A DNA stretch of 64,000 bases, taken from assembly GCA_951217055.1 (NCBI GenBank), contig OX578276.1, positions 118,118,979 through 118,182,978 on the forward strand, given 5' to 3'. The notes under the pieces are model-generated. The model was not told the origin of the DNA. It saw only the letters and a program-made list of their open reading frames with translations, and ran no database searches. The stretch is from Gerris lacustris. Lineage: Eukaryota; Arthropoda; Insecta; Hemiptera; Gerridae. Within the stretch, counting starts at the first letter, position 1; each line of letters opens with the position of its first letter. Positions 22,301-32,300 of the stretch are shown here, one piece after another. The position numbers were made by a program, and so were the translations under genes.

Positions 22301-25300
22301 TTATACCCCTAAGTGATAAGGGTGGCCCCCCAACATTTTATTTTTTGGACAACATTTTTTAATTTTATTTTTTTTATGATTTGGCATTCAAAAATACTTA
22401 TAACCCTAAATTTTCACCCTCTTACCACCAAACCCCATTCCAAGTTCAACGTATGCTAAAGAGATCAACGCTTGCTTAAAATCATCGCCACTTTGGCGTA
22501 ATGTTGAAAAAGTACAGCTGAAAGTAAATATGCGTGTTCAAATGCTTCAAGATCCATCCGCCGAAACATTCTCAAAACAAATGTTAGATATCGGCGATGG
22601 AAAAGTTGCTGTACATTAAAATACTATGTGCATAAAATTTCTGCACAGTCGTTAATTCGCAAAATGCTCTCATTGACCACATATTTCCTGATGTACACAC
22701 ATGTACAGTTTTTGAACTCATTGGAATTGCCAGGCATGCCACCGCACCAACAACTGAAGGTTGGATCTCCAGTTATTTTGCTTCATAATTTGACTAACCA
22801 AAAATATCGTACATTCCATTGCACTTAGAGATTGGTATTATTTTTTTTTTTTCAATTGTCATAATTAGTGATAGCAAATATGGATAACATTTTTTAATCC
22901 CTCGCCTCTTTTCCTTCCCCCTTCCTATTTCACCCCTTAAAAGTTCATATTGAAAAAAAATGTTCTGAGGAGTAAGCTTTTCTTAAATGTTAACTTTCTC
23001 GTAAGGATTGCTTAAGCTGAGCTTAATCGCCTTCTTTTACTTCACCCCCCCCCCCCCCCCCCTTGGGTATACCCCTTAACCAGAAGTCTAAATCAAAAGG
23101 AAAGATACTTTAAAGTTTAGCTATTCGAACTTTTAAGACTTACATTATTTAAAAAGAAGAGTAAGAAGTGATTTAGCTTTTATAATTATAGCCACCATCT
23201 TGAGTTTAAAATTTTAATTGTTAAATCTCTGGATGGAAAATGTTTAAGCCATAATTTGAGTCTAATTTCCACATTTCAAGGTTCTAGTTCAAATTGTTCT
23301 AAAGATATAGCAAAATGGCAACACATATTCCACCATTGCGGAAAAAATTCCCTTTTGATAATTATCAGTGGGTTAATATTATCACTTTATCTGGGTCCCA
23401 AAGTGATCACATTAAGTGACGTGCACTGTGTATTGAATAAATAAAGTAAATTAATTCTTTGATTAATATATTATTTACCTCAACTTTCTCACTATCTATA
23501 ATGGGTAGAAAAAATTTCTTGGTTGACGAATTTGCATACTTAATATAAAAAATAACAACAGTTCCTTCAGCTTTAAACCTGATTTCACAACTTTCAACTT
23601 GTTTATCTGCACAGTGAGGGTTCTTGAAAACTCCCAAACAAGACTAAAAACACAAAAACATCAAATTTTAAGTTTTCAAAAAAAATTTAGTTTAAAAGAT
23701 TTAGTTCAAATTTTTTTTTTAGTTTAAAAGATAGTCATTTGGAAAGTAACATTTTGAAATATATGTTTTTTTTCTGACTAGACTTTTGAGAAATATTTGT
23801 TATGACTTAACTGACTCATGCAACTTAATATTTTACATAGTGATTTGCAATAAACTCTAAAAATAAGTTTTGGAAATAAATTAAGCGCTCCATACTTCCT
23901 ATTGAAAGAATATCCACCATGTCTGTAAGCCTGTATGTCAGTAGCGCTCATATGTTTGACGACTTAAGGTTAAAAAATTAATTTGGTTAGTATATTTGTA
24001 ACAAATAATCCTGACATCAATGCACAAGCTAAGGCTTCATCACATGGGGTTTATCTTTAACACTTCCGCAAGCTTTAAAAAGCTTAGGATGGGTAAAGAC
24101 TTGATCATCACCAATTAAATAAGATAATCAGATTTTTAATTTTTTTTTTATATATACCTTAAGTTTAATTGTACCAATTTTTATAAGACTGCTTACAAAT
24201 ATAAGAAGTAGGGGACGGCCAGCTATGACAAGCATGAGTACCTAGGCAAAACATGTAGCCACTTAATCTCTGCTGCTTGCCACTCTCTCTGGACAATAAT
24301 TTTCACTCACCACCCAGTTAAGCTAGTTCACTAGATGACGCCATGTTAGGAACTGATGGAGAATACAAGTTAATTTATCGAAGCCATCACCTCTTACTGC
24401 TCTGTCACTCTGTCCCAAGAAGCTTGTATCGTACCCAGGGCCTTAGAGTATTGAAATTATATCTTTAATAATATTAGTGGTAAAGGAATGTTTACAAGTA
24501 ATAATTTGAGTTTATGCAGAATATTGGGTAGTTAGCAAGGTACCCATTGCCTTGCTTTAAACTATAGCCTTAATATAAAGAAAGTCCAATCCATGAGACA
24601 TACGCTAGCTTTCCTCATTCCTAATATTGTCAATCTTATGTTTTAAAGGATGTTCACTCCCACCGTGACATGTAAGAATAAGAAACAAGAGAGAAAGTAG
24701 ATTTACCCTTAGCTACTTGAGGATAGTTTGTAAGCTAATATCAAAGGAAAAGGGAAAGCAGTTACACTTGTACAAGCAGTCCATATCATAGGCTAACAAA
24801 GAAAAAATCCCTAAAGAGATCTTCAACACAATCTTTGGATAAAATGAAAACCTATATTTTCAGAAAATAGTTTTCTGTTATCCAAAAGCAATCCTAAATA
24901 AGCAATTCTATAAGCAAATGCTTAAGATCTCATGAAGAAGCTTTAGCAATAGAAGAGAAATATAGAATTTTCTATCCAATAAAACATAATTTTAACCAGA
25001 AAATGTATTTAAGCGAGGTTTACGCTAGATAACTGTTAAGACATTTTGTGAAAATAAATACCACCAATATTCAAACTGGAAATTCATATGTCCAAGTGAC
25101 TACCTTCATAGCAAGTTTACACTTAATGTCAGTGTCTTCAACAGTAAAGTTGAATGAAGAGAAGAAACTCTTGCACATTCTGAATTCGCAAAGTGCCGAC
25201 TGAGCAGAACTGATGGTGCAGAAGACCAAATCATTGATACTAGGCTCAATGTAAAGCTCGTCACCAATCTTAGACAGAGAATGAATTGCTCGTGCAACAA

Positions 25301-25461
25301 CTGCAATAGACAATATATAATGTTATTGAGTGATTAGAAATTGAAGTAATAAAATAGTTTAAATACAACAAACTTTAAGACGTGGCTTAAACAAAACCAA
25401 CAATAACATTTGATAAGTTTAACTTACTTTTGGCATTCTGGCTAGGTACAATGCACTTCAT
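7383..25461 (-). CDS. RAD9: RAD9 checkpoint clamp subunit, six coding exons
   Basis: Rad9 is one of the three subunits of the 9-1-1 ring, which is loaded at damaged DNA and recruits TopBP1 to activate ATR signalling in the nucleus. Coding exons on the minus strand are 25461-25428, 25300-25104, 23643-23479, 17295-17142, 14834-14666 and 7929-7383 (stop included). All junctions are GT-AG and the phases agree, giving 421 residues (human RAD9A has 391). The start is ATG at 25461, beginning MKCIVPSQNAK, which matches the family start. Family blocks seen are HSLSKIGDELYIEP, SFFSSFNF, the TAVTFTLKEMRAAINFAEPA segment of the second PCNA-like fold, and YVIATL. The last roughly 165 residues are a polar tail ending QTSDSE, an acidic serine site like the casein-kinase site at the human C-terminus. 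Introns reach 6.7 kb and are full of transposons. Confidence 0.93.
8226..9474. mobile_element. Interspersed repeat, family unresolved
   Basis: It starts with AACTAGCTTTTACCCCGCG and a short GC hairpin (CCCCGCG ... CGCGGGG, 8240-8259) and ends in a (TA)n run near 9465-9475. A block near 9391-9430 (GTTTTTGGAATGTATAAAAT) is repeated inverted at about 35257-35297. It lies inside the last RAD9 intron. No open frame survives. Confidence 0.5.
10417..11250 (-). pseudogene. RNase H and C-terminal part of non-LTR ORF2
   Basis: This open frame of 277 residues retains the four acidic/His landmarks of RNase HI (TDGS near residue 4, AE near 39, SDS near 67, GHKGIKGND near 108). It ends with a CxxC...H-type cluster (CRLCGEDEETPLHLISLC). 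It reads on from the reverse transcriptase region after a frame break, so it is a surviving piece of one polyprotein rather than a gene. Confidence 0.75.
11391..12187 (-). pseudogene. Reverse transcriptase part of non-LTR ORF2
   Basis: The minus strand shows RT domain landmarks in order: a GCPQGGVLSPLL block, a FADDVAVL catalytic block, and LGVILDKKLTWASHLE. A stop occurs directly after SPLL. Near 11421-11465 a 15-bp unit is triplicated (encoding HCIGL repeats), a local expansion inside the RT coding region. Confidence 0.75.
12702..14045 (-). mobile_element. TE remnant with LPAFHALAGCD-type protein
   Basis: Minus-strand coding pieces contain YLGLPAFHALAGCDYTAAFY (about 13540-13480), then VQEFTALLYGIKQCYNINGA, then (13178-12918) a MWLHAND...INAEDCGWFL...PTPLQVEYIL segment. 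From memory, this order is found in uncharacterised TE-like proteins of arthropods and cnidarians (LPGFHAFTGCD, then RLYG, then a GW...P block). Frames are broken by stops. Inverted copies of a CAAACAGTTTTTTAT...TAGCAAAATATCTCAGT block lie at about 12878-12920 and 13985-14041, so the remnant is framed by repeats. It sits in the last RAD9 intron. Confidence 0.5.
14257..14300. mobile_element. Solo pogo/Tigger-like terminus
   Basis: TACAGTAGAACCCTGGAAAT at about 14258-14277 matches the pogo-type inverted terminus seen at 15586 and 47543. No partner terminus was found nearby, so this is a truncated copy. Confidence 0.45.
15586..16472 (-). mobile_element. Tigger/pogo-like element, 887 bp
   Basis: The inverted termini CAGTAGAATCC ... 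GGATTCTACTG are flanked by TA on both sides (15584-15585, 16473-16474). On the minus strand around 15945-15835 a remnant reads SGDKQIEVSHCF then PPSTITSILKNQ. This matches the helix-turn-helix (CENP-B N-terminal type) at the start of pogo/Tigger transposases, with a stop just upstream. It is an internally deleted, dead copy in RAD9 intron 4. Confidence 0.8.
16475..17141. other. RAD9 intron sequence, nothing recognised
   Basis: AT-rich intronic DNA between the Tigger-like element and RAD9 exon 4. No repeat boundaries or coding signal seen. Confidence 0.5.
17540..17675 (-). mobile_element. Helitron-like 5' segment, split by insertion
   Basis: Together with 19523-19566 this makes one minus-strand copy of the repeat that is uninterrupted at about 20916-21000 (AAATTCTCGTG, ACAGTGTTTGTAACCAAACTCC, AACGGCTTGAC, in that order). 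The TC(TATATA) start with these blocks is typical of insect Helitron 5' ends. The interruption at 17676-19522 is a separate transposon. Confidence 0.6.
18340..18395 (+). repeat. tRNA 3'-half-like sequence
   Basis: GCCCGGGTTCGATTCCCCGC resembles a T arm with box B. Upstream sequence does not complete a cloverleaf that I can draw, so this is a tRNA-derived fragment at most. Confidence 0.3.
18537..19329 (+). repeat. Nine GTAACTAT(C/T)GTGAC-like motifs
   Basis: Copies start at 18537, 18596, 18753, 18769, 18785, 18931, 19106, 19120 and 19316, all in the same orientation. Three are spaced exactly 16 bp apart (18753-18798) and two are nearly adjacent (19106-19133). They lie only inside the 17676-19522 element. 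Confidence 0.85.
19752..20156. mobile_element. Foldback MITE, 405 bp near-perfect palindrome
   Basis: The whole element is two arms of about 190 bp that are almost exact reverse complements (start GGTCATGGACACCTTAGCG, end CGCTAAGGTGTCCATGACC), with a short centre near 19940-19970. Both flanks are AAAAAGCA (19744-19751 and 20157-20164), an 8-bp target duplication. The interior is GC-richer than the surroundings, with a GACCGCTGCGGTC block in each arm. No coding capacity. GG termini with 8-bp duplications would suit Merlin-like or hAT-like elements; this was not decided. Confidence 0.85.
20231..20570. mobile_element. MITE with long TIRs carrying a tRNA-like sequence
   Basis: Inverted arms of about 60-70 bp (TTTTACGATATTGGTAGTAT at the left, its inverse around 20550-20570) surround a tRNA-like sequence on the minus strand. 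Much of the same unit recurs inverted at about 20580-20877, with a roughly 75-bp insertion. The two units together form a larger palindrome. Confidence 0.6.
20336..20409 (-). tRNA. tRNA-like sequence, copy 1 (probably pseudo)
   Basis: This 74-nt sequence folds as a class I cloverleaf: acceptor TCCTGCG with CGCTGGA (one T-T mismatch), a perfect 4-bp D stem (GCTT/GAGC), and a perfect 5-bp anticodon stem (CTATA/TATAG) with loop CTGGAAA, which gives anticodon GGA. The T stem (GGTGG/CCCCG) has two mismatches. A GGA anticodon means serine, but serine tRNAs have a long variable arm and this has five bases, so the identity is not credible. It lies inside repeated DNA. Confidence 0.45.
20741..20814 (+). 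tRNA. tRNA-like sequence, copy 2 (probably pseudo)
   Basis: It is identical over all 74 nt to the inverted copy at 20336-20409, with the same fold, anticodon GGA and T-stem mismatches. Identity of the two copies and of their flanks points to a recent inverted duplication or mobilisation. Confidence 0.45.
21044..22243. repeat. Inverted repeat with arms of about 500 bp
   Basis: The left arm (about 21044-21545) and right arm (about 21745-22243) are imperfect reverse complements. They share ACCACACGAGCAATGCAAAA, the MSDLN-type coding start, a small EcoRI-site hairpin and a CGCATCTAAACAGAGAT block. The spacer of about 200 bp holds Helitron-like non-coding sequence and C/A runs. Confidence 0.75.
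21974..22174 (+). pseudogene. Tyrosine-recombinase-like N-terminal fragment
   Basis: The 66-residue frame begins MSDLNYYDEYEENN and contains SSLSKKKYELAYRKFIIFC. The pattern of an acidic start followed by S-K-x-x-Y-E-x-x-Y-x-x-F-x-x-(W/F)-C resembles the first, core-binding part of Crypton-type tyrosine recombinases known from insect genomes. The catalytic domain is not present downstream. An inverted copy starts at 21292 on the minus strand and is frame-shifted after NNTPPE. The assignment rests on a short motif only. Confidence 0.4.
22440..22829 (+). pseudogene. Helitron helicase remnant
   Basis: Broken plus-strand frames read KEINACLKSSPLWRNVEKVQ then VNMRVQMLQD, later FCTVVNSQNALIDHIFPDV, and finally PGMPPHQQLKVGSPVILLHN. 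This is the order of motifs in the C-terminal PIF1-type helicase of Helitron Rep/helicase proteins (..LW..V..L.L..NMR.., then ..PPH.L.LK.G.P.ILLRN..). Stops and frame shifts between blocks show it is dead. Confidence 0.7.
22851..23478. other. RAD9 intron sequence with poly(C)
   Basis: No coding signal. An 18-base C run lies at 23045-23062. The remainder is AT-rich intron between the Helitron-like region and RAD9 exon 3. Confidence 0.5.
23644..25103. other. RAD9 intron 2, nothing recognised
   Basis: Ordinary intronic DNA of 1460 bp with no transposon boundary or coding block that I could recognise. Confidence 0.5.
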
Positions 25462-26326
25462 TATTCATATTAATGGATAACCACGCTTTTAACTACTTTT
25501 ATAAAACTAATTTAATTATAAAAATAAAAACATTTAATACAACAATCTACAGGTTTCATAATCAACAATCAACATATTATCATATCATATAACATATATA
25601 TATTTCGAAAATTTATGTTTTAATTTTGGCAGAAATCAAAGGTTTCCTTTATGGCGGAGGTTTTAATGTTTTAAATATTTGATAACTTCTAAAAGCAGAT
25701 ACACGATTCTATTTTATTTTTAACAATTTCATTTAAGTTATAAATAATCGTTAATAAACCATCCCCTAGTGGTAACTAAAAAAAATAAAATCCGGATTTA
25801 TCGAAAAATAAATACATATACATTACAAAGAATAATGGCTAAAATATTACTGAATCAACTAAATAAGTTAGCAAATAGTACGGATTATTTGTGATGGAGC
25901 GTTAGTTTTTTCAACGATAAGCGTTTTATTTTTATAAATATTTTTTAACATGTTTTGGTTTTATATTTTGGGGGCTAGGTGTAGGTGAGGTCCAAAAAAA
26001 ATTGTTACAATAATTAGAATTAGTGGTTTTAATTTGAAAGGCCGTTAGATTAGAAGGTGATTAATGTAAATTAGTAATTTTGAAGGCTACATTTCTAACC
26101 ATGTAATATGTGGCCAGATCTATAATCTGAAACAAATTATGTTTACTTGAAGGTGAGTCTAGAGGAATATAATTTAGATTATCCTTCATAGGCCTAAACC
26201 TTTTTTGATTTTATGTATACTTTTTGTGCCTGGATTTATTTGACGTATGTACCTTTTTATTTTGTTTTAATGCATTAAAGTTTTGTGAGTTTTGGACTTA
26301 TATCTTGTTTACAATTATTTTTGCAG
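25462..26326. promoter_or_regulatory. Shared RAD9/MICU1 upstream region
   Basis: The RAD9 start codon (25461, minus) and the first MICU1 coding exon (acceptor at 26325-26326, plus) diverge with less than 0.9 kb between them, so a bidirectional promoter is likely. A possible 5' untranslated MICU1 exon ends at a donor-like AAG|GTGAGT at 26152/26153. No TATA box or named factor site is claimed. Confidence 0.5.
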
Positions 26327-29300
26327 TTCATTGAGCTAACGACAGTCTATATCCCTTTAGATACAGTCAAAATGGTTGGACGAACTAGTGTCCTTAAATC
26401 GCTTTGGAAAATATCTTCATTATCTTACAGTAAAAGTAATCCATCTTCGCTGAGGTTTTTATCTGATGGATCAGTATCCCAGGTAAGTAGGTCAAGCCCA
26501 AGGTTACTTTAGAGCTTTAAAAATCTTTCAAGAAATGAAATATTATCTTTAATTTAAACCTAGTGTATGATATACCTATATCATATTGATATAGGTATAT
26601 TATATTTTTCTAATGGATTATTTATAGTATGAAGTTTCTCTGAATCTAATTTTCGGTAAAACTGCTAAATCTCAAATAATTTTAATCAATTTATCTAATC
26701 ATTCAATACTAATTAAAATTGAAAGTTTATGGCTATTGTGTCTTCAGTCATTCAATCTAATTAAGCCGAAAAGTTGCAAATAGAACAAATAAAATCCTAT
26801 TTCATTGGCACAGTTCTTAATAGGTGTATTGGTACTTGGGGAGGGGTTTGCATTGCAATGATTTATTAATATTTTTAATTAATATGTTAAGATTTTATTT
26901 GGCTCTGCTCTTCATTATCTGGAGATTAATTTAGATATTAATGCAGCTTTTTTTTTACCATTGTCCTCATCACTATGGAAAAAATTACTCGGTTGAACTG
27001 AGAAACACGGTGCGATCGAGAATCGCTTAGCAGCAAAAGATTATATCCTTTGTCAAACAGTACATTAGAATGATTTATATATTTGAGTGAATATATATGT
27101 ATGATTTGTACATAAGAGAGTTGATATCCCTTTGTCAAAATAATACATTCCAGCAAAGCCTGTACACTTTTCTAACCTCATAGCACCGTATTCCTCAGTT
27201 TTACCAATTACTCAATCAGATCATTACAGTTTGCCCGTTATGAGTTGTGACTTTTGACAGCGTGGAAAAATCCGAAATATTAGGGTGGGGAGCCAATGAG
27301 AGGTCAGGATTTTGAATTCTAGAAGGTCAGGCGAACTAGGCAACAAAAATGTCACTGGCCCCACCCCTCACACAAGCCTAGTGGCTTTATTTTTTTCCTC
27401 ATTCAGGTTGGCCAATCTGAGTGTCAAAAGTCGTAACTTGTAACATGCATACTGTAGAGATAGTGTTTGCAGTTTCAAAGTTTAACCAATATCTCAATGG
27501 AAGGTAGTTCTTTAAAAAAAACAGATTATATGCCTTAAGAGTTCACCTTTTGAGAAAACCAAAAGTACCAAAAACAACTTCAAACAGAGTTGCTGAATGG
27601 GCACTGCTGATGAGCCAGTACAGCTTAAAGATTGAGCTCACCCCAAGGAGCTGTAGCAGTCATGCACTTTTCCGCTTGGTCTTGCTATAGAAACTTGTCT
27701 ACTTGTTAGATTCCCTTTCTTTCTCTCCGTCGTTAATGGAATCACATCCTTGGTTGGTCCGAAAATTGCTTGTATCAGAGTCTTCATCAGCAGACTCGTC
27801 AAGGACCGACCTGTCCTTTAGGCTCTTCTTTTGCTTGCAGGGCGCTTGATTTGATTTGAGCGTCCTTTGATTTGGAAAAAAGAGTTTCATAAGGCATTAT
27901 CAGTATAAATTTTCTCATAAAAATCTTGTTTTAACCTTAGAATAATTCTTGACTGACCTGACAAATTATTAAGTTTTGTTCTTTTTTTTAGGTTCATTTA
28001 TTTTTATCAAATCAAGAAAAAAAGAATGAAGCAAGACGGTATTATAGAAAAATAAGCCATGAACGACCACCTGATCCTCCCTTCACTAAATTCTATCATT
28101 TACTAGTTGGAGTTACATTTGTCAGTTGCTTTATTGATTGGAAGCAGTAAGTTTTCAGTTTGAAAATTTATATTATTTTGAACTTGGGTTTTATTAATCT
28201 TAAAAATTATCAAAGGTTTAAATCTTTTTTTAAATTTTAGATTATACAATGATTTGATTCCAAAAGTTGATGCAGCAGAGGCTCAGATCCGTGAAAAAGA
28301 TGAGCAGCATGATGAAAAGGAATCTGGAGAAGAGGAGGGACATAAGAAAAAGAAGAAAAAGGATAAAGTTGGCTTCAGGGATAGGAAGGTAATGGGATTT
28401 TCTTAAATTAATTTGAATATAAAGCAATAACAATGAAATAAATAAAACAAATGACAGCCTATTTTCATAAATTAGGAGCTTGCTGATAGATTAAAGCTTG
28501 GTTCTTCTTGATGTGTAAATAAAAGTTATAAATATCAATTTAAAAACAAATAGTTATTTGTAATACTGATAACTTATTTATCTATTTTTTCTGAATATAC
28601 AAATTACTATACTCATGCTATTATACTTTGTTATTCTGACAGCGCAGGGAAATCGAAAAAAAAGAATGGGAGGGGAGCCAATGAGAACTTAAGATTTCCG
28701 CAGGTAGTTGGTTGGGGCAACTAGGCAAACAAAAATATCACTGGATAACCTTAAGATAACCCCCTAGTGATTTTATTTTTTTCCTCACATAGGTTGGCCA
28801 ATCTGAGCTGTCAGATTTACTAAGTATAATGGCACGAGTAAAAGGTGAATTGATAGATTCTACTGTTAGAAAGTAAAAGAAGCCATTAAAAAAAGCAGTA
28901 AATGACAAATTTACTTTTATTTGTATCAGGTTAGTTTTTCACAAGCAATAAAATAGTCATATTTTATTGTTTAGTTGTGTGTGTTATATTGCTACAGTAT
29001 TTGTGACATGTGTTTTTGTTTGGGGAATTTTGTGAATAGATAATTGAATATGAAAATCGGTTGCGTCAGTTCTCGACTCCAGATAAGATATTCCGTTACT
29101 TTGCAACTGTGATGATTACCACCCCTGATGGTTCCGAGATCTACATGACTCCGAAGGACCTCTTTAGAGCTATTACACCCAATACTAAACAACCCGATGG
29201 TAAATACCCCTTGCCCTTTAAAATCATATTCAAGTGTGGTGTCTCTAACCTATACGATTTATTCATTTGGGTTTGTTTGGCTTTGCTGCAGACCTATGCA

Positions 29301-32300
29301 AGTTGCTATCTATTGGTCAGTTGTAACTCTACCTTGGTGTTATCCTGGTGTACCCCTTCCAACTAAATTTACCTTCATTTAGGTTTTTTTATAACAATTT
29401 TCTATCCTAATAAATAATATATGTTAATGCCCACCTTAAATTATGAATATTTTTTCTTTTTTTTTTTTAATTGAGTTTATTTTTTAATTTATTTAATTGT
29501 TAAATTTATCTCCAGCACCTTTAACTCTAGTACTAACATAAAAAAGCTGTGTGATCTTACTTAAAAAAACCCATGTCATTGCTATCACCCTAATTTCAAA
29601 TGCAATTTTTGAAACAGAATACAATTTTTATGTTATTTAATATTTTCATGTACAGGGTGGTCCAGAATGAAATACCCCCCCCCCCCCCCCCCCACCTCAT
29701 AACTTTTTAATGGTTTGAGATAAATTAATTTAACTTGGGGGATCCTTACCATGTAAAGGGACATTCATGCAATCGTGCACTAGAGGCAACCTCCCACTTT
29801 GCCCCCAGGCCACCCAACTTTAAAATTTCGAATAGGAGTGTATATTTTTGATAGCATATTTGGATTTGCAGTGAAAAATAATAACATTTTGCTTGAAACT
29901 TCTTTTCTTTCTCCAATATTTTTCCCCCTATGGGGGGGGGGGGGGGCTAAGATAGCAAAACAACCCTTCCGAAAATAGTAAAAAAAGAAACACTTATATC
30001 ATTATAAAATCTAAACGGTTTGGAATAAATTAATGGGACTTAGGGGATCTGTACCGTGTAAATTGAAGTTTGTTTTCATGCAATCGTGTAGTTGGAGCAA
30101 CCACCCATTTTTCCCCAAAGCCACCCAACTTAAAAATTTCAAATTGGAGTGTATATTTTTTTATAGCAGTTTTGGATTCTACAGTGCAAAATAAGAATAT
30201 TTTACTTCTAACTTTTTTTTCTATTTCTAATATTTTGCCCCTACATGGAGAAAAAGTATAAAAATGGTAGATTTCAGAGTCTGGGGGCAAAATGGGTAGT
30301 TGCCCTTAGTATGGGAATGGATGAATACACACTTCCCTTTACATGTTACAGATCCCCTAAGTTCCATTAATTTATTCCAAACCGTTAAGATTTCATAATG
30401 ATATAAGTGGTTTTTTTTTACTATTTTCGGAAGTGTTGTTTTGCTATCTTTGCCCCCCGGGGCAAAATATTGGAGATAGAAAAAAAAGTTAAAAGTAAAA
30501 TTTTATTATTTTTCACTGTAAAATCCTAATATGCTATCAAAAATATACACTCCAATTTGAAATGTTGAAGTTGGGTGGCCTGGGGGCAAAGTGGGTGGTT
30601 GCCCCTAGTGCACGATTGCAAGAAAACAAACTTCCCTTTATATGGTACGGATTTAATTTATGTATCTCAAGTTGTTCAAAAGTTAAGAGGGGGAGGAGAC
30701 TTTTGGACCACCCTGTATATATATTTATAATATATAAAAGACACTTACTTGTATACTTAAATATTATTATTTTTATCTCATTCTTATCGCTGTATGTGTT
30801 TATGATATGAAGAGAGATACTTACCATCGATAGTTGTTTGACCTCTTTATCTGAGGATCACTGGACCGATTTCATCTATACGCCATCATCAGCAGAAGAA
30901 TATAGAACTCTGGGAATCAAAGTGAACTCATTGAGTCTACATGACTCATTTCTATATTCTTCTCTTGAAAACGACCCTATTTGGGTTCACGACCTATAGT
31001 TAGAAGCGAATGCCGGGGTCGTGGAAATTAAATTCAAACACATGAAAAATTATAAATAAGCACACCTGGCAAATTGATTTTTTTCTTTTTTTGTATTAGA
31101 AACAAATGACAAAAGGAAGAATAATGGAATTTTACCTGGAAGAGTCATTGCCAAGGTAGTTGATGGGAAAATACCCATTCGTATACTTAATCAAGACCTT
31201 GTGCCTAAAACGTTATATGCTAAATCGCGGTTAGGGGAGGTTGAAAAAAGGCAAGTGAATACAAATGATATTGGAGATACACTGAGTGGGGTATCCTGCG
31301 TTAGAGAAAATAATCCTATCCAAGAATTGTTTAATCTTGAGGTGGAATCATTAACGGTCATGCAAAGAAACAATTTTATAAAACTATTAGATGAGTTTAG
31401 AGACATTTGTTCAAGTGGTGATGGAGACTTAGGTAGTGATGTAAAATACCCGGGTATTTAAAACTGCGAGTAAATACCCTGGGTATTTACCCGGGTAAAT
31501 ACCCAGGTATTTATGATCATTTTTAAATTTATGACTGCTATGAGTTTAATTTCAAACTTATTAATTGTAAATAAATATATTATGAATGAGTTCAAGTAGA
31601 AATTAAGTGATAGTATGCCTCAATAATATTGTTGAATGGATATTAATTACTTAATAAGAATAATAGTCGAGGAGATAGCGTGCTAAAAAGTGTCCAACTA
31701 ATATCAAGCTAGAAATTTCTGTATAAGTAAATTTTTTGGTGGCATTTAAGAAGTTTTTAATCCTTTTGTATACCTCTACATTATTTTTGTATTGACTGTG
31801 ATATATTGGACTAATTGTTTGTCATCATTATACAAAAAAAAAAAAAAAAAAAAAAAAACAATAAATAAACAAATATGTGGTCGGCTAAGTTCATTAGCGG
31901 GACAATCCGGTGGAGACCGGTCATATCACACCCTTTTATACCTTTTTTATCCTGGAATATGAAATGAGTTAGTAGACCAAAAATCAAGTTGATGATAGTG
32001 AGTCACTTGATAGGTTAGTTAGTCAAATATTACTCCAAATCAAAGAGGTGAGGCATATTAAGTGACAAACTATTATCAACTTGATTTTTGGTCTACTAAC
32101 TAAGTTAGTACTCTAGATTTTGAAAATAGCATTGTTCACCAAAAAGGGCAGGACATGGCTGCTCTCCTCCAGTTTGTTTTTTTCAAATGCCTACTGCCAA
32201 ACTACGTCCCGCTGATGAACTTAGCCAACCACATATTCTTAAAAGGCACCAACACATTTACTTATACACAAAATTCTAACTTAATGTTAGTCAGATACTT

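Larger units (their letters stand above)
20916..22850 (+). mobile_element. Helitron-like region with nested insertions
   Basis: It starts with TC(TATATA)n and AAATTCTCGTG, ACAGTGTTTGTAACCAAACTCC-type blocks, a common insect Helitron 5' end. Non-coding landmarks follow (ATTTTTTGGACA, TATGATTTGGCATTAAAAAATAC-like), present at both 21640-21710 and 22340-22400. Helicase remnants follow from 22440. A long inverted repeat is nested within. No typical CTRR 3' end was located. Confidence 0.55.

Noticed and set aside
23256..23444. 62-residue plus frame with a hydrophobic centre
   Set aside because: Located in RAD9 intron sequence, with no partner exons and no family resemblance.
27699..27890. 63-residue minus frame with an acidic, Lys-rich composition
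   Set aside because: It looks like a real peptide by composition but has no recognisable motif, no supporting splice pattern and no repeat partner, and lies inside a MICU1 intron.
30030..30827. Several 60-100-residue frames on both strands
   Set aside because: All fall within the foldback element 29653-30715 and mirror each other because of its inverted modules.
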